NCBI RefSeq assembly: GCF_004664715.2
Contig: NC_051072.1
Location: 30,649,994-30,713,993 of the forward strand
Direction of reading: 5' to 3'
Length of the DNA stretch: 64,000 bases
Source: Peromyscus leucopus
Lineage: Eukaryota > Chordata > Mammalia > Rodentia > Cricetidae
Positions 45,860 through 58,812 of the stretch are shown here, one piece after another. Position 1 is the stretch's first letter. The number at the start of each line of letters is the position of its first letter. Under the pieces are notes generated by a model, which was not told where the DNA came from, ran no database searches, and worked only from the letters and a program-made list of their open reading frames with translations. Both the position numbers and the translations under genes were made by a program.

Positions 45860-47645
45860 GTATGAAGAAACTTAACCATTTCTTTTAATCACAGGGAAAA
45901 AAAATCACACTTAGAAAACAAATTAAATGCTTATTAGTAGATTTCAGCTTTAGAAATATTTCCCTGACTAAGTCATTAGCAATATATGTGTAATTCTAAT
46001 GTTTCATCATGTTCTTCTTTGTTATGGATTTTCCTCTGATATGTAAACTCATTTGCTTTCCTATAGACCATAGTGGATATCTCCTTTTGTCTGAATCTGT
46101 ACTTGTCTGAAATGCAGTTAACATTTAGAAAGTTTAGTATTTTCTATTTGTAAAACTTACTTCGTTATACTATTTACATACATATAGTTCCCAAGGACTT
46201 AAGAAGCTAAATCTATCAGAATGCTGCATACCAGGTCAACAGTAGCTACTTCTTTTGACATAACTTTTATTATATGTTAATTTAAGTGAATTGATCGCAT
46301 GGATTAATATTTATGAATCTTCCTCTAATAACAGGAAATTCAAGAACTTCCCAGAGTACAGAGGCTTTCTGTAAGACAGCTAACAGATGCATGAAAAATG
46401 TATCTTTCTGAAATGACTCTTTTGTTGACATCAATCTAATCCAGCCCAATCCTCTCCACAATCAATCGAGATCCACATGTATTGCTGAAATACATTCTTC
46501 CCAAGTACATTTACTTTTAAGTGAGGTATGAAGTGTCTAAAGGTTTATCAGAAAAGATGTTGAGATATATGTGTACTCGAGTCAACTTGTACCACTCAAA
46601 TCTTGCTGTAACATTTATTGATAGTTGAGGTAAAAGTGATCTATTTTTCTTTATTTGTTTCACAAAGTGAAATGTTATATAATGTTAATATCAATAACTA
46701 TTAGATCTCATTTCCCATGTAAACTGCATGTATTCTAGACACAAAGGAATGCCCATGTCTTAATGGGAACACTCTCAGCATTAAGAGTTGATCTCTGCTC
46801 TCAAGAAGATTCAAAAGTACAACTTTGTATTTTATTCTTTTTAAATAAAACCGGGTAGCTCTCCTTTTTCTTTTCAGTTTTGTAGATCACGAATCTTGAT
46901 CCAGTATAACACAGCTCCTAAGTATGAAAACTGCAGTAGAAACTTTCTATTTTAATATGAACTTTTAAATACATCTTATTTCATCTGGTGAATACAGAAT
47001 AAGATGGGTTCGTAAAAACAAAACACACACAGTTTTAATGAAGGCTAAAGAAAGTTTTATGATACTTATTTTAATCCACCCCACTCTGTAGCAAATGTAA
47101 CATCCTAGTTACTTTTCATAAAATTTGAACTTATTTGAACAGTGAACTAAAGAAAATGAGACAGCTGGGATTTTAAAGAATAGACCCAATATCATTGTTA
47201 TTTCTTTTGAAAATACATAATGAAGTACTTATTCTTAGATTCCCTCATATAGCCATTTTCCCACCCAAGAAATGCTTAATGCTATATTGTTATGGCATCA
47301 CATACTGAACAGTGAAAATTGGTGCAATTTAGTTCATGTAGGAAACGATTACGACCCTTAGCTTAAGAAAAATTTAAAAGTGACAATTCTATCGTGACTA
47401 TTAAAACAATCAATTGTTTTATAGTCTCACATATCAGAGTTAAATGATAGTTAATAACATGCTTTCAATAGAAAAAAAGACACAAAGCACAGTACTGTCC
47501 TATCTTTTCACGTTAGCAGGGAATAATTTTCTAGTTCCTTTCAGTCTCCACCCACCAAAAAATAATAAGATCCAAAACAAGGTTTAAAATCAACAATATT
47601 ATTACAATATAACTGAATTTCAGTGAATATATGTGTACATTATAT
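45860..47645. other. No gene seen
   Basis: AT-rich; no second exon with matching phase was recognised near 45718-45859. Confidence 0.4.
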
Positions 47646-47648
47646 ATT

Positions 47649-47706
<58 letters not shown>
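47649..47706 (+). repeat. (CA)n(TA)n compound microsatellite
   Basis: About 9 CA units run directly into about 20 TA units. The TA part is self-complementary. Confidence 0.96.
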
Positions 47707-47710
<4 letters not shown>

Positions 47711-49795
47711 TACAGATTCCTATATGCTGAATAAATCTCAAACATGAATAATGAATGGCAATTGAGATTTACTGATATGTGTGGAAGTCATATTTCTATA
47801 TTTATTGTTTATTTCTTTTATATAAATAGTTATTCTGGGACTAGAGTGGAATAAATCAGGAAAGGTTGCTAGGCAGAGAATAATGACTAAGGGCTAAAGC
47901 CAAAATTAACAAGAGGCATAACCTAGTCCCATTACCATTTTCCCATTTCTCCCCTCTCCTCCATCCTTACCCCAATCCTTTCTCTGTACATTCTGGACAC
48001 AAAGTCTTTGAACGTGCTCTGTTCTCTTCCAAGAAACTTCTCATTACCTATTTTTTTTTTGTCCTACAAATAGCTACTTTTTCACTTTGAGCTCAAAACA
48101 GCCATTCCTAATTTTTCTGACTGATGAGCTTTTGACAATAGACCCCCATACACTCTTTAAAGGACCCTAGGCCTCTCTGGGAATTTACTAAGAACCTAGT
48201 TTTCCTTGAGTCTTCAATTGTGTGATAGCTTACTATCCCTGCATTGTGTCTAGTCAGCGTATGCCACTTGAGTTGCAGGCAGGATGACTGATTGGTCAGT
48301 GTTTTCACAGCGTCCAAGGAAAGGCCAGGTGAAATATGCCTACACTAGATGTTACATACATTTTCTCATTTCCAGTCCGTGGATAGTTTATGGCACCAGA
48401 TGCCCCTATCCTGGGTCCCTGCTTCTAGTATCATTTTGTTTGTAATCTAAAACAAAATTATTCAAAAGGCTGAATGTTGTGTTTTGGTGTTTGTTTTAGA
48501 GAGAAAAAAAATTGTCATTCTTAATGATTAAAGATCCCAATAGACTACATCTTAGTGTTTTAAAAAGTAAAATTATTATTAAGTGCTTGACTTATAAAAA
48601 ACAACATTGCAAATAATAAAAATGAACTTGAAAACACAAATCCTGTTTCAATAATGAAAAAAGCAATGCTTTCTCAGCAGCTGATGCCCCCTATACACTT
48701 CCTGTGATGATGATTCCCACTGTCTCCAGGGTAAACTTATCTTAAACTTATTGTATACTATTCTACATGTTATTAATATAGTTGCCTTTTCACAGATGTA
48801 TCTCACTTGCATGTGGCTTGATTTTAATATTTAAATCAATATAAATGATTTAGTTTCTCACACATTGTTAGCATCTTGATTTTTTTTATTTAGCATTATA
48901 TTTGTAGGTTCACCTATAATTTTTCTTGTTATTTCTTCATTAAAACTAGCAATTCTCACTTTTCAGCTTCACACAATATTGTACAGATTATCTTAGTTTA
49001 CATTCTCAAAATGATGTCTCCAAAGTAAGAAGGCTGCTCTTTGGGGGTATATATCTTTTCATTTCCATGTGTAGATAGATGATCATGGGTTCTAAGTCAT
49101 TTTGCAGTAATGCTTGTTTTAGACTTCTTTCCAGACTTCCACTATGCCTACTGGGGACTCAGTATGAACTGTAATTGGTCCCAATGAGGGTTCCTTTGCC
49201 CTTGAACTCAGCACCTGAACTTGTTCTTCCCTATCAATTTTTGTTGAGTCAGTCATTTCTCTCAGACTATATACACATGGGAGCAATCCCATGAGATACC
49301 CAGATTTTAGATGTGTGTCTGGAGGGAACCCTAAGTTTGTGCCTCTGCAAGACATTTATTTTGGCATCAAATCAATCACCAACAAAAAGGAAACCCTTAG
49401 GATGAAAAGAAAACTGATTGTAATTCCTCCTTAAAACATTCAACACACATTTTCAGTGAGCTTCAAAGAAAGCAGATGAGTGGGATCGTTTTATAACAAT
49501 GCCTCTGTTCACACTGATGCTAAAATCTGTCCCTACCCTGTCAGCAACATTGACTGAGTCATTTCTCTTATTGAAGTTTTCTGAATGATTACAGGAGCAA
49601 TGTTAAATAAGTCTTCTGAAGTCTGATCCCTTCATAATAGAGACTATTCTGGCTGACAGGTCATAGAATACACATTACCTGTTGTGCATAAAATCTTACC
49701 AGAAGTAGAAATATTTTCATCTTAACGTTTTGTGATTCACTTCTAAATAATTATAGGGTTGAGTACTAGTAAAGTAACTTCAAATAAAAGTATAC
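47707..49795. other. No gene seen
   Basis: No supported features. 47935-47985 is pyrimidine-rich. Confidence 0.4.
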
Positions 49796-49797
49796 CT

Positions 49798-50020
49798 GAG
49801 GCTGAAGAGATGGCGCCACAGTTAAGAGCATTTGCTTCTCTTGCAGAGGACCTGAATTCAGTTCTCAGCACTCCCAAGGTGGCTCACAACCATCTGGAAT
49901 TCCATTTTTTCAGGGGATTTAGTACCCTCCCCTTCTCTCTATGTTGCTACACATATGTGGTGCAGTTCCATGGATGCAGCCAAAACACTATTATGTGCAT
50001 AAAAATTAAAGTATACCATA
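49798..50020 (+). mobile_element. B2 SINE, diverged
   Basis: 'gaggctgaagagatggcgccacagttaagagcatttgc', 'gaggacctgaattcag', 'ggtggctcacaaccatctgg' and an A-rich end. Old copy. Confidence 0.75.
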
Positions 50021-51150
50021 GTTGCAATGAGTGTTCATATGTATACACACACCTTTTTTTGTAGGATGACTTTGGCAAGAAACCTGCCAAAAAACAGACA
50101 AACTGTTGTAGATTTTTTTCTCTTGAAGTATTCAAACTAATCTTTTTTTTAATGAAGAATGCATTTATTGATAATCACATTGAAGTAGAGTTTTCAACCT
50201 TGGAATCTAGATAAAGTTAGATTTCTTTGTTTACATTACTTTCTTTAGCTTTTCCTCGGAACTCACCATCATCATGCCCTCATGGTGTGCATGCAAAGAA
50301 GAAATGTTTTGAGTACAAACTTAGGCATGTAGTTGGCCTTTGTTTTTAAGAGTAAGGAATACTAGTGTGCCAGGCTCAATGATAAGTCTAAAATGGTGCC
50401 CTGTGATCCTACTTGCTCTCTTGAACTTTTGACACTTAAGGAGAAAATACTCCCTAGACAACTGGCTGTTCTAAAGAGGATGAGAGACATAAAAAGCAAA
50501 GCTGGTCCTTCTGACTGACAGATGTTCAGTAATAAACACAGCTGCTCTAACCCCTGCAGCCTGCTCTAACTTGCCTCAGGTAAGCTCAGCTTAGATCAAA
50601 TGAACTTAGTGACTTTTTGAAGATGATGAGAGTTACTACATGCTACTGAGATACTGTGGTCATGTATATGCACCATTATTCTGAAAATATCTTACCTATC
50701 CAGGGAGATTGGTACTTTGGAAAATGCATAAACATATGACTTACATAGTAAAGATCAGTTCCAATTTGTTTTTGTTGTTTTTCTTCCTGCTTTCCATGCC
50801 TATTCTGGAAAAAAAAATCAATGACCAGATTTTTCCCTAGTAACATACCTTCGAGGAAGTTACTTTGTGCTCCCTTAAACATGAATTAAGTACTAAAGTA
50901 CCTACTAATTGATTGCATTTTATTTACATTAGGCACGAAAATGACAAAAGTCTTTCTTTTCCTCCTCTGCTCCTATTGAGTAGGAAATAACCACTCAGAC
51001 TATGTTCAGTCTCACTTCAGCTGTGGACTGAGACATCTTCTTCCTTATTTCTCTAATTCTGGTCAATGACCCAAATGTTTCAGTGTGTTTGTCCATTGCT
51101 TATCACTGTATCAAAGCACCCCAAGGCAGATTACTTGATAAAGAAAAGGG
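50021..51150. other. No gene seen
   Basis: AT-rich, no recognised repeat or gene. Confidence 0.4.
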
Positions 51151-51152
51151 AA

Positions 51153-51470
51153 GCTGAGCAGGTAGCTCAGTCTTTAATGTATTCACCTTAGAAGCAGAAG
51201 GAACTGCATGTTATCCTTAGAGCCCACAGGAAAAGAAGTCGAGATGCATTGGCACATGCTGTAATCCCAATGCTGGAAAGAGAGAGAGCTGGTTCTTTGA
51301 GGGTCCATGGCCAGCCAGCCAAGCCTACTTAGTAAGTTCTTCACTAGTTGGAAAAATCCTGACTCAAACCCAAAAGCTAGTGGCCATGCCTGAGGAACCA
51401 CACCCTAGTACACCCTGGGCTGTCTTCAGCCTTCACATCCACATTCACACATGTCCACACACATCTATAT
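51153..51470 (+). mobile_element. B4-type SINE
   Basis: An ID-like head ('gctgagcaggtagctcagtc') is followed by a B1-like body ('ggcacatgctgtaatcccaatgctgg', 'ccagccaagcctac') and a CA-rich end. Confidence 0.65.
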
Positions 51471-51778
51471 GTGTGACTGAACACATATCGTTTGTATGTG
51501 TACAGAGAAAGAGAAAGGTGGGGGGAGGGAGAGAAGCTTTATTTAAAGAACTGAAAGTCTATACAATTAAATGCTAACTTTAGTAGGGACCTCATGATGG
51601 ATGGTGGGAAAGTGCTACAGGAAGAGATCAAATCCCTTATCCAGGATCCCAGAAAACAAATCGTGCACTAGGCTTGTTTTGCATCTTTCTTGCAAGAGCT
51701 CAGGGGTCCTAAGAGGGCTACCTTAACTTTTTCTAAGGGCTGTTTTCCCAGTGACTAAACGTCTTGGAAATAGATCTT

Positions 51779-52015
51779 ACTCTTTCTTTTCTTTTCTTTT
51801 CTTTTCTTTTCTTTTCTTTTCTTTTCTTTTCTTTTCTCTTCTTTTCTTTTCTTTTCTTTTCTTTCTCTCTTCTTTTCTTTCTCTCTCTTCCTTCCTTCCT
51901 TCCTTCCTTCCTTCCTTCCTTCTTTCCTTTCTCTCTCTCTCTTTATTCATTCATTTATTTATTTATATTTAGCTGTTTATTTATTTATTTATTTATTTAT
52001 ATTTTTGTATATATG
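51779..52015 (+). repeat. Polypyrimidine (TTTTC/CTTT/CTTC)n tract passing into (TTTA)n
   Basis: A long all-pyrimidine strand: about 14 TTTTC units, then CTTCC and CTCT units to about 51943, then TTTA/TTCA units to 52015. Such purine/pyrimidine mirror tracts can form triplex DNA. Confidence 0.95.
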
Positions 52016-52026
52016 TGTATATTAGA

Positions 52027-52030
<4 letters not shown>

Positions 52031-52075
<45 letters not shown>
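52031..52075 (+). repeat. (GT)n microsatellite
   Basis: About 22 GT units, 15 bp after the TTTA tract. Confidence 0.98.
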
Positions 52076-52078
<3 letters not shown>

Positions 52079-52079
52079 A

Positions 52080-52262
52080 ATACAACAGCCTACACGGGAC
52101 AGGAGCTTCTGGAGGTTATTTTGTCTCGGTCACCCATTTCATTGCAGGAGTTCCGAGTCGATAATATGTGTCACTGCATGTGGCTTGATGTGGGTTCCGG
52201 GGACTCAGGGCTTTATGCTTGAACAATGAATTTTTTTTCACTGAGTCATCTCCCCAAACCAA
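52080..52262 (-). mobile_element. B4-type SINE, minus strand, 3' truncated
   Basis: 'tgtgtcactgcatgtggcttgatgtgggttccggggac' followed by 'cactgagtcatctccccaaacca' is the reverse of a B4 body and ID-like head. The adjacent GT tract would be its inverted tail. Confidence 0.65.
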
Positions 52263-52474
52263 GGACTGCGTCTTACACTTCTCACCACCTCTCATATCAC
52301 TTCATTAGCACTAACCTTCTAACACACAAATCATGGAGGAAAGTATTCACACCGTCATATCTAAACCAAAGCTCCTGGGGCAAACTTTCATCTGAGGTTT
52401 CCTTCTTGTGTGTATTAATATATAATTCTTCTGGTAAAATAGTACTAAAATTGCTAATTTTTTTCATAGAAAAA

Positions 52475-52970
52475 AATCCCTTGTTCCGCACTCCCCCTTT
52501 CCCCCACCCCACCCCCCAATTCCCATCTCCTCCAGGGCAAAAGACTCCCCTGGGGATTGAGTTCAACCTGGTAGATTCAGTCCAGGCAGGTCCAGTCCCC
52601 TCCTCCCAGGCTGAGCCAAGTGTTCCTGTATAAGTCCCAGGTTCCAAACAGCCAGCTCATGCACTGAGGACAGGACCCGGTCCCATTGCCTGGATGCCTC
52701 CCAAACAGTTCAAGCCAATCAACTGTCTCACTTATCCAGAGTCTCACTGATCCAGTTGGGGGCTCCTCAGCTATTGGTTCATAGTTCATGTGTTTCCATT
52801 CATTTAGCTATTTGTCCCTGTGCTTTTTCCAACCTTGGTCTCAACAGTTCACGCTCATACAAACCCTCCTCTTTATCGCCAATTGGACTCCTGGAAACGG
52901 AATATAGTTCATGTCATCTTTAAATCAGTAGTCATTTGGAACTTGTTGTGTGATCTCTCAGTGTTTCAAA
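52475..52970 (-). mobile_element. Rodent LINE-1 3' end, minus strand
   Basis: C-rich 'tttcccccaccccaccccccaattcccatctcctcc' is the inverted G-rich rodent L1 3' UTR tract. It is followed by 'gcccattgcctggatgcctcc'-like and 'ggctcctcagctattggttcatagttcatg' text in the order of the L1 3' end. Confidence 0.75.
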
Positions 52971-53240
52971 CAGGAAGCCAGTGATTGCACGTGTGTCAGC
53001 ACGTGAGTGCCATGAAGCTTCACTGCCACTCCAGCTGTGAGAACCATCCGCTTATCACCCCAGGTGGAGGATTTGGAAATACTGCTTCTTGGTACGTTTG
53101 AACTTTCGTAGTTGTCGTATTTCTTAATGTGGGGTATTTTCTCAACTTTTGTAAGTAACCCAATTCTGTGGTTAAAAAGAAGAGTTTGTATAAATCCAAC
53201 AATTAGCATTAGATTTAAAGAAACTCAGAAGGGATGGTTA

Positions 53241-53340
53241 AAATGTTACTATAAAATTACTATACAATTCTTAAATGTTACTATACAATTGCCACTATAC
53301 AAATGTTACTATATAACTATTACTATACAAATGTTACTAG
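53241..53340 (+). repeat. Minisatellite-like repeat of about 15-bp unit
   Basis: Imperfect repeats of 'aatgttactatacaa' variants occur about six times. Short and AT-rich. Confidence 0.8.
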
Positions 53341-53904
53341 ACAAGTCTCAAATTCTCACTTTCTTTTTATATTCCTTCTTTCAAGAATTAGATCATTTAA
53401 CACCTATGACGGCATTCGCTCACTAAATAAAAAAGAACACCTTTTTTTATTTATGGTAATTTATTTATCATGGTAAATTACTACTGCTCAAAATCCAGAG
53501 TAACAGTTTTTATTAGTGCTACAGTATTACAATGTCTGGATTCATGCTAGTCGCCTAAGAGGTTTAGTTTGGTAGCTCCTAGACAGTGGCAGCCATACCC
53601 AAATCTCTTGAAGCAGTTCACACTACAGAGCCTGGGGAGTGGAATGGGGAAAAGGCAGGCAGACTTGGGGATTTTGTTTGGAAAACTACTCATTGGTTTC
53701 TACCTTTACTGATTTCCTCACATCATTATTGTCTTCTAGAGATGCCTACACAAATAAAACTCCTGGATCTGCTCTGAGAATTGAAAAACAGGCAAGACTG
53801 AAATACAGATCCAGTCAATCCAAAATCTAGTGTCTGAGTCATCCTGTGTGGTGCTTCTTTCTTCGTTTGTCCCCTGAACCCCTTCCCTTTTGTCTTGTCC
53901 CCTA

Positions 53905-54058
53905 TATTCCTTTTTTTTTTATTCATTTTACATACCAACCGCAGATTTCCTTCTCTTCTCTCCTCCTGCCCTCCAGCCTCCCCCTGCCTCCATTCCCACC
54001 TCCTACAAGGTAAGTCCTCCCATGGGGAATCAGCTGAGCCTGGTACATTCAGTTGCGA
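53905..54058 (-). mobile_element. Rodent LINE-1 3' fragment, minus strand
   Basis: 'attttacataccaaccgcagatttcc', 'cctccccctgcctccattcccacctcctac' and 'atggggaatcagctgagcctggtacattcag' follow the inverted L1 3' UTR. Confidence 0.65.
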
Positions 54059-54065
54059 CCAGTCC

Positions 54066-54200
54066 AAAAGATGACTTAGTGGTTTAGAGCACTGGCTGCT
54101 CTTCCAGAGGTCCTGAGATCTGTTCTCAGCAAACACATGGTGGCTCACAACCATATCTAGTGGGATCTGTACATGCAGATAGAGCACTCATCTACATAAA
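54066..54200 (+). mobile_element. B2 SINE, 3' truncated
   Basis: 'gatgacttagtggtttagagcactggctgctcttccagaggtcctgag' then 'catggtggctcacaaccat' is a well-kept B2 head. It ends at 'actcatctacataaaat'. Confidence 0.8.
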
Positions 54201-57098
54201 ATATTCCCTTGTTGATTTGCACATTTTTATTTTGCATGGTGGAATGTCAATGAAATGGCCTTGGCCTGCAAAATGGCATAGCTATTAAATGGAGGCGCCG
54301 TACGTCAGAAATACCTGTCTATTGACTTCAGTAGCCTTGCTGAAGTGCTTACACTTCCCCACCCCATAGGTTCTTACTGTTCCAATCTTTCCATGCAGAG
54401 ACTCCAATCTCCAAAGCTAGAACCGATTTCTTCTTCCGTTTGGCCCCAAATCAGCACGCAATGAGAATGTCAAGGCAAGAGACTATTTTAGTAAGTTCAC
54501 AGTCTTAAATACTGATTCATTCCCATATTGATTACTTTCACAACTATTTATGAAGCAATTACCATTTTATGGGGACTATCCTAAATGTGGAAAATACAGA
54601 AAGGTTAAATAAATGTCCCATTCACTTGGGGACATGATGGTGGGACGAAACAGACAATAAACAGACAAATACTTTAAAAAAAAATGTCAAGTAATGGGAT
54701 GTTCCAGAAAGGAAATAGAACAGTAAGTGAATACCAATGATCAAAAGCTGCTCTCTTCCGTGTAAGGGTGACACTGGAGCAGACCCCAGAATAATAAATA
54801 ATAATACATACTAAGGGGACAGCAACAAGACTACTTGCAGGAGAGTCACCCAGACATAAGAGGTTACTGAGTAGACAGCATCCATGGCCTGTATTTGTAG
54901 TATGATGAAGATAAGATGGTTATCATGCAGGGAGAATGAGAAAGACTAGTCAGGCCCAGGAAGAGAGAAGCAATCAGAACTCAGATCACACAGGATCATA
55001 GCAGGAAAGGGTTAAGACCCTTCATTTTCTCTGAGGTGTGGTAGAGGACATCCAAGATTTGAACAGTGGTGCAATGCTTACTCTGGACCCATGAAACACA
55101 CAGACTACACCAGGAGTACAAAGACAGTGATAAACAGGGTGTCTACTGTTTGCCAGGTTCTCACCACATTCAGAGTACTGAACTCTTCCAGAAATAGATT
55201 TTTTCCATGGGTATGAGGCTTGTTTGTATTTATCCTCTGCTCTGATTCTCAGACCTTGTTTTCTGTTCCACAGTTTAGACAGAAAGAGATAAAAATATTT
55301 TCCTTGCAGTTGGCTCACACATAAGCCAGTTCTCAGAGAAATGGGAGCACGAGAAATGTGAAATGTTTCCATGGATTAATTTAGAAGAGCACTTTTCGGG
55401 ATCGGCAGTGTTAAATAGAACCAGGCATTTCTTGGTTTTGTGAGACAAGTCTGTCTGCTTTAGGGCATTTAAAAGCATGTCTGGGCTCTACAAACAGGAT
55501 GCCAGGCAGACCCTGAAAACTGGTACACTTGTGATGAAATTAGTTGTCTTGGGTCTTTCCAAATATCTGTTGAGGAGCAAAATCTCCCCAGAGAAAAGTC
55601 ATTTATGTAGATACTCTACAAAAACAAGCAAACAAACAAAACAAAACAAACAAACAAACAAAAAACAGCTTTAATACAAGCATGTTAACCAAAATGTTAG
55701 CTGATCTCACACATTAATGACTTTAAATGCAAAGTAAAACCCTTTCTCCTAGGAGCCTAGTGAGTTTTGAAATGCTGTATTATTTCCATGTCTACCTTCG
55801 CTCTGTTGACTATAGAATCTCTTCAGTCTGTGCTTATTCAGTCAGTCCTCTCCACTGTGCATTCCAGTATAGAAAAAACAGACATCTCCATTACAAATTG
55901 CATGATAATAGTCATGGAATAGAAATAGTTAATGTTTCATCACATGGATACAACCAGTTAATAGTCACATAGGTCAGATACCTCTTTATGATGAGATGGT
56001 TGTTTCTATGAAACATTATGTAGAGTATATATTTTAAAAAGAGGTTCTTGTCTTCTGCATAGCACACAGAAACATCTGTGAACCATTAAGAATACTTAGT
56101 ATGTTTTCACAATACTGTTGTGAGCTTGAAGTATCCATGTTCTTGTTATCTGAACTTTCACTGATTTTATAAAAGGCTCAATAAACCAGGACTCTTGAGA
56201 AAAAAAATCTATTGAACAGTCAGATTCAGAAGCAGCTATCATACTGTGACACACCTCCCATTAGAAACATGGGTTTATTCATTCCATATTTTGGAGTCAG
56301 TGTTCACATAAGAATTTAATATGAAAGAAATTTTTGGAGTTGGACATTGCTGATGAATAATAGCATTTAGTATCTTCCTCATGAAGTTTCCAGGGAAAGT
56401 TAAACTATAAAGCATAGAAATGAAATCCTCAAAAGCATGTGTCTTAAAGGCAACAACTGGACGACAATATATGGGAAGAGAATATTTCTAGAGGCTGTAA
56501 GTGTCCTGTGGTTTAACTCAATTCTTATGCTATCTTCTTAGAGGGATCCTCAGATCCAATAGACTGAGGGATCAGTTCCCCAAACTATCCTTGACTTCAG
56601 ATGCTAGACATTTCTGACTTTTGCTCCAGAGACCCTAGAATGAAGTGAGGTTTCTGTCATCTCCTCCCCTCCTTGGATTTCACTGAAATGGTAGAAAGGC
56701 TCAGAGAAGTCAAGAAAGCACTTTAATTGTGCTGCAGTGTTTATTAGAAAGGACAGTGGATGCAGATGAACAGACATATGGAGGAGCCACATCTCATCAG
56801 GTATAGGAGGAGATGGCCAGGGCTTTCATGATCCCTGCCGATAGTCACTCTCTCAGAGAGCTCATCTTCAAATTCCCTTAACTTAGTACTTCAGGGTTTA
56901 TAGCTGTTTCATCACATGGGTACACCTGGTTAAACCCCTGGTGTTTTATAATAAACTTAAGCTTCATGGCTTCTACTACCTCAGAGTATAGAAATGAGAC
57001 TGAAGAGCAAATCATTAATAATACTTTGGTCTTCTGGTGACTAATCTTTATCTTGAGGTCATTAGGGAACATGGGCATCTTATTGGCATATAAAATCA
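54201..57098. other. No gene seen
   Basis: AT-rich with chance frames only. 55620-55665 is a CAAA-rich simple run. Confidence 0.4.
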
Positions 57099-57275
57099 CT
57101 CTGGCTGGGTGGCAGTGGCACTTGCCTCTAATCCCAGCACTCGGAAGGCAGATCCAGGCAGATCTCTGTGAGTTCGAGGCCAGCCTTGTCTACATAGTGA
57201 GATCCAGGACAGGCACCAAAAGGAGAAACCCTGTCTCGAAAAACAAAAGGAAAAACAAAAGAAAAGAAAAAAAAT
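57099..57275 (+). mobile_element. B1 SINE
   Basis: 'ggctgggtggcagtggcacttgcctctaatcccagcac', 'gagttcgaggccagccttgtctacatag' and 'aaccctgtctcgaaaaac', A-rich tail. The phrase 'aaaatcactctgg' occurs on both sides (57093 and 57269), a likely target duplication. Confidence 0.92.
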
Positions 57276-57287
57276 CACTCTGGAGAG

Positions 57288-57352
57288 TCTAAGGATTATA
57301 GGGACTTTATATCAGGAACAATAAGGATTATGGGGACTTTATATCAGGAAAC
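57288..57352. repeat. Tandem duplication, about 31 bp x2
   Basis: 'aaggattatagggactttatatcaggaa' is followed at once by a near-identical copy with G for A in 'attatggggac'. Confidence 0.9.
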
Positions 57353-57354
57353 AA

Positions 57355-58615
57355 AAAAGAGACCAACTCTATAGTTCACATATTTGTCCAATATAGATTT
57401 TGCCTTTTCAAAGAAAATAAACCAACTACATTCAAGTTTAATTTAGCAAATCAAGGAGCAGTTAAAACTTGAGCTAAACAAAGATAGAAAGAAAATGAAG
57501 AAGGATATGGACAACAGGACCCACGGAAGCAGTAAGAAACAAGAGTGTCTATCAAAAACACCCATGTGGCAAGGTATAGCATGAGAGAGAGGGATCTTGT
57601 GACAGCAGGGTAAATGAGCAAAACGCAAACAACAAGAAAGTTCGAAAAAAAAAAAAAAAAAACATATGGCTGAGGTAAGCAAGGATAAGGATTTTTCCAA
57701 AAGAGTAAATACTGAAAGTTTTGATTACTACAACTTTACCTAGAAATTTTAATATGCAGTATTTTTTTATGTGTGTTTTTGCTGGTGCTCTCCTCTGTCA
57801 AAAATAAGCTAGGAAATACATAGTAATACATTTACACCATCATTGTACATTCACTTGGAATGTTTTATTGTGTTTGTTTGTATTGAGCAGAAATTGAGGG
57901 ACTTTTGACAAGGATGGATAGGAATATAAAAAAGGGATTTCCCCAGGGAAACATGTTCGGACAACCTTTTCATGAAAACATCCAACAAGAGAAAGCAGAG
58001 TAAGGCTACATGATCACTAGAGGAAGAAAGGACCCCATAAACCAAATGCTTACAAAATTGTGAAGAACGTTTTTCAGAACAATGTGTAATTTCCTTTACA
58101 GGGATTTGTGAACTGTGTTTAAGAAGCAATATAATAGTTCATAGTATTAACTATCTCATGTACAAAATATACTCCACCTCTTGAGTTACTGAGAAAAGAA
58201 AAACCAGGGAAGGTGCTGAGGTGAAGAAGTAATCTACTTAGAAAATGTAGTTATATCAATTTTTTGGTTACTCATAAAAGACATGGAAGCCTGATAAATC
58301 CTTTTGAGTTTCTTCATAAAGATGAATTTTATGCTGGAAACATTAATATCAAAACCTTAAAAATTGGCTAGGTGTGTTGATTTAGTTTAGACTGGTAAAA
58401 GAAAAATAATTCCTGTTATGTTTTTACACAACAGAAATTCATACTTCATAATTATAAAAAATTAGGAAGTATCAGGCCAAGTTTCTAGCCACTCCAGTTC
58501 CTTGTAAGAACCCTCCTTCCAATTTGCAAAGAGATATCATCCTGTATTACCACACAGTAGTGTTGTTCAAGTTTGGTCCCTTCATCTCCTTGTAAGAACA
58601 CTAACCTCATCATGA
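57355..58615. other. No gene seen
   Basis: Includes an A18 run (57645-57662). No recognised element. Confidence 0.4.
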
Positions 58616-58633
58616 CATTTATCTTCATAACTT

Positions 58634-58797
58634 TTTTTTTTTTTTGGTTTTTCGAGACAGAGTTTCTCTGTGTAGCTTTGCGCCTTTCCTGAAACTCACT
58701 TGGTAGCCCAGGCTGGCCTTGAACTCACAGAGATCCACCTGGCTCTGCCTCCCGAGTGGAGTGCTGGGACTAAAGGCGTGTTCCACCAATACCCGGC
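58634..58797 (-). mobile_element. B1 SINE, young, minus strand
   Basis: Full-length inverted B1 flanked by a perfect 15-bp target duplication TTATCTTCATAACTT (58619-58633 and 58798-58812). The poly-T after the left duplication is the inverted A tail. The 'tagctttgcgcctttcctg' segment is the form I associate with cricetids. Confidence 0.96.
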
Positions 58798-58812
58798 TTA
58801 TCTTCATAACTT

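Noticed and set aside
51751..52222. 152-codon Phe/Ser-rich open frame
   Set aside because: Translation of the pyrimidine and GT microsatellites.
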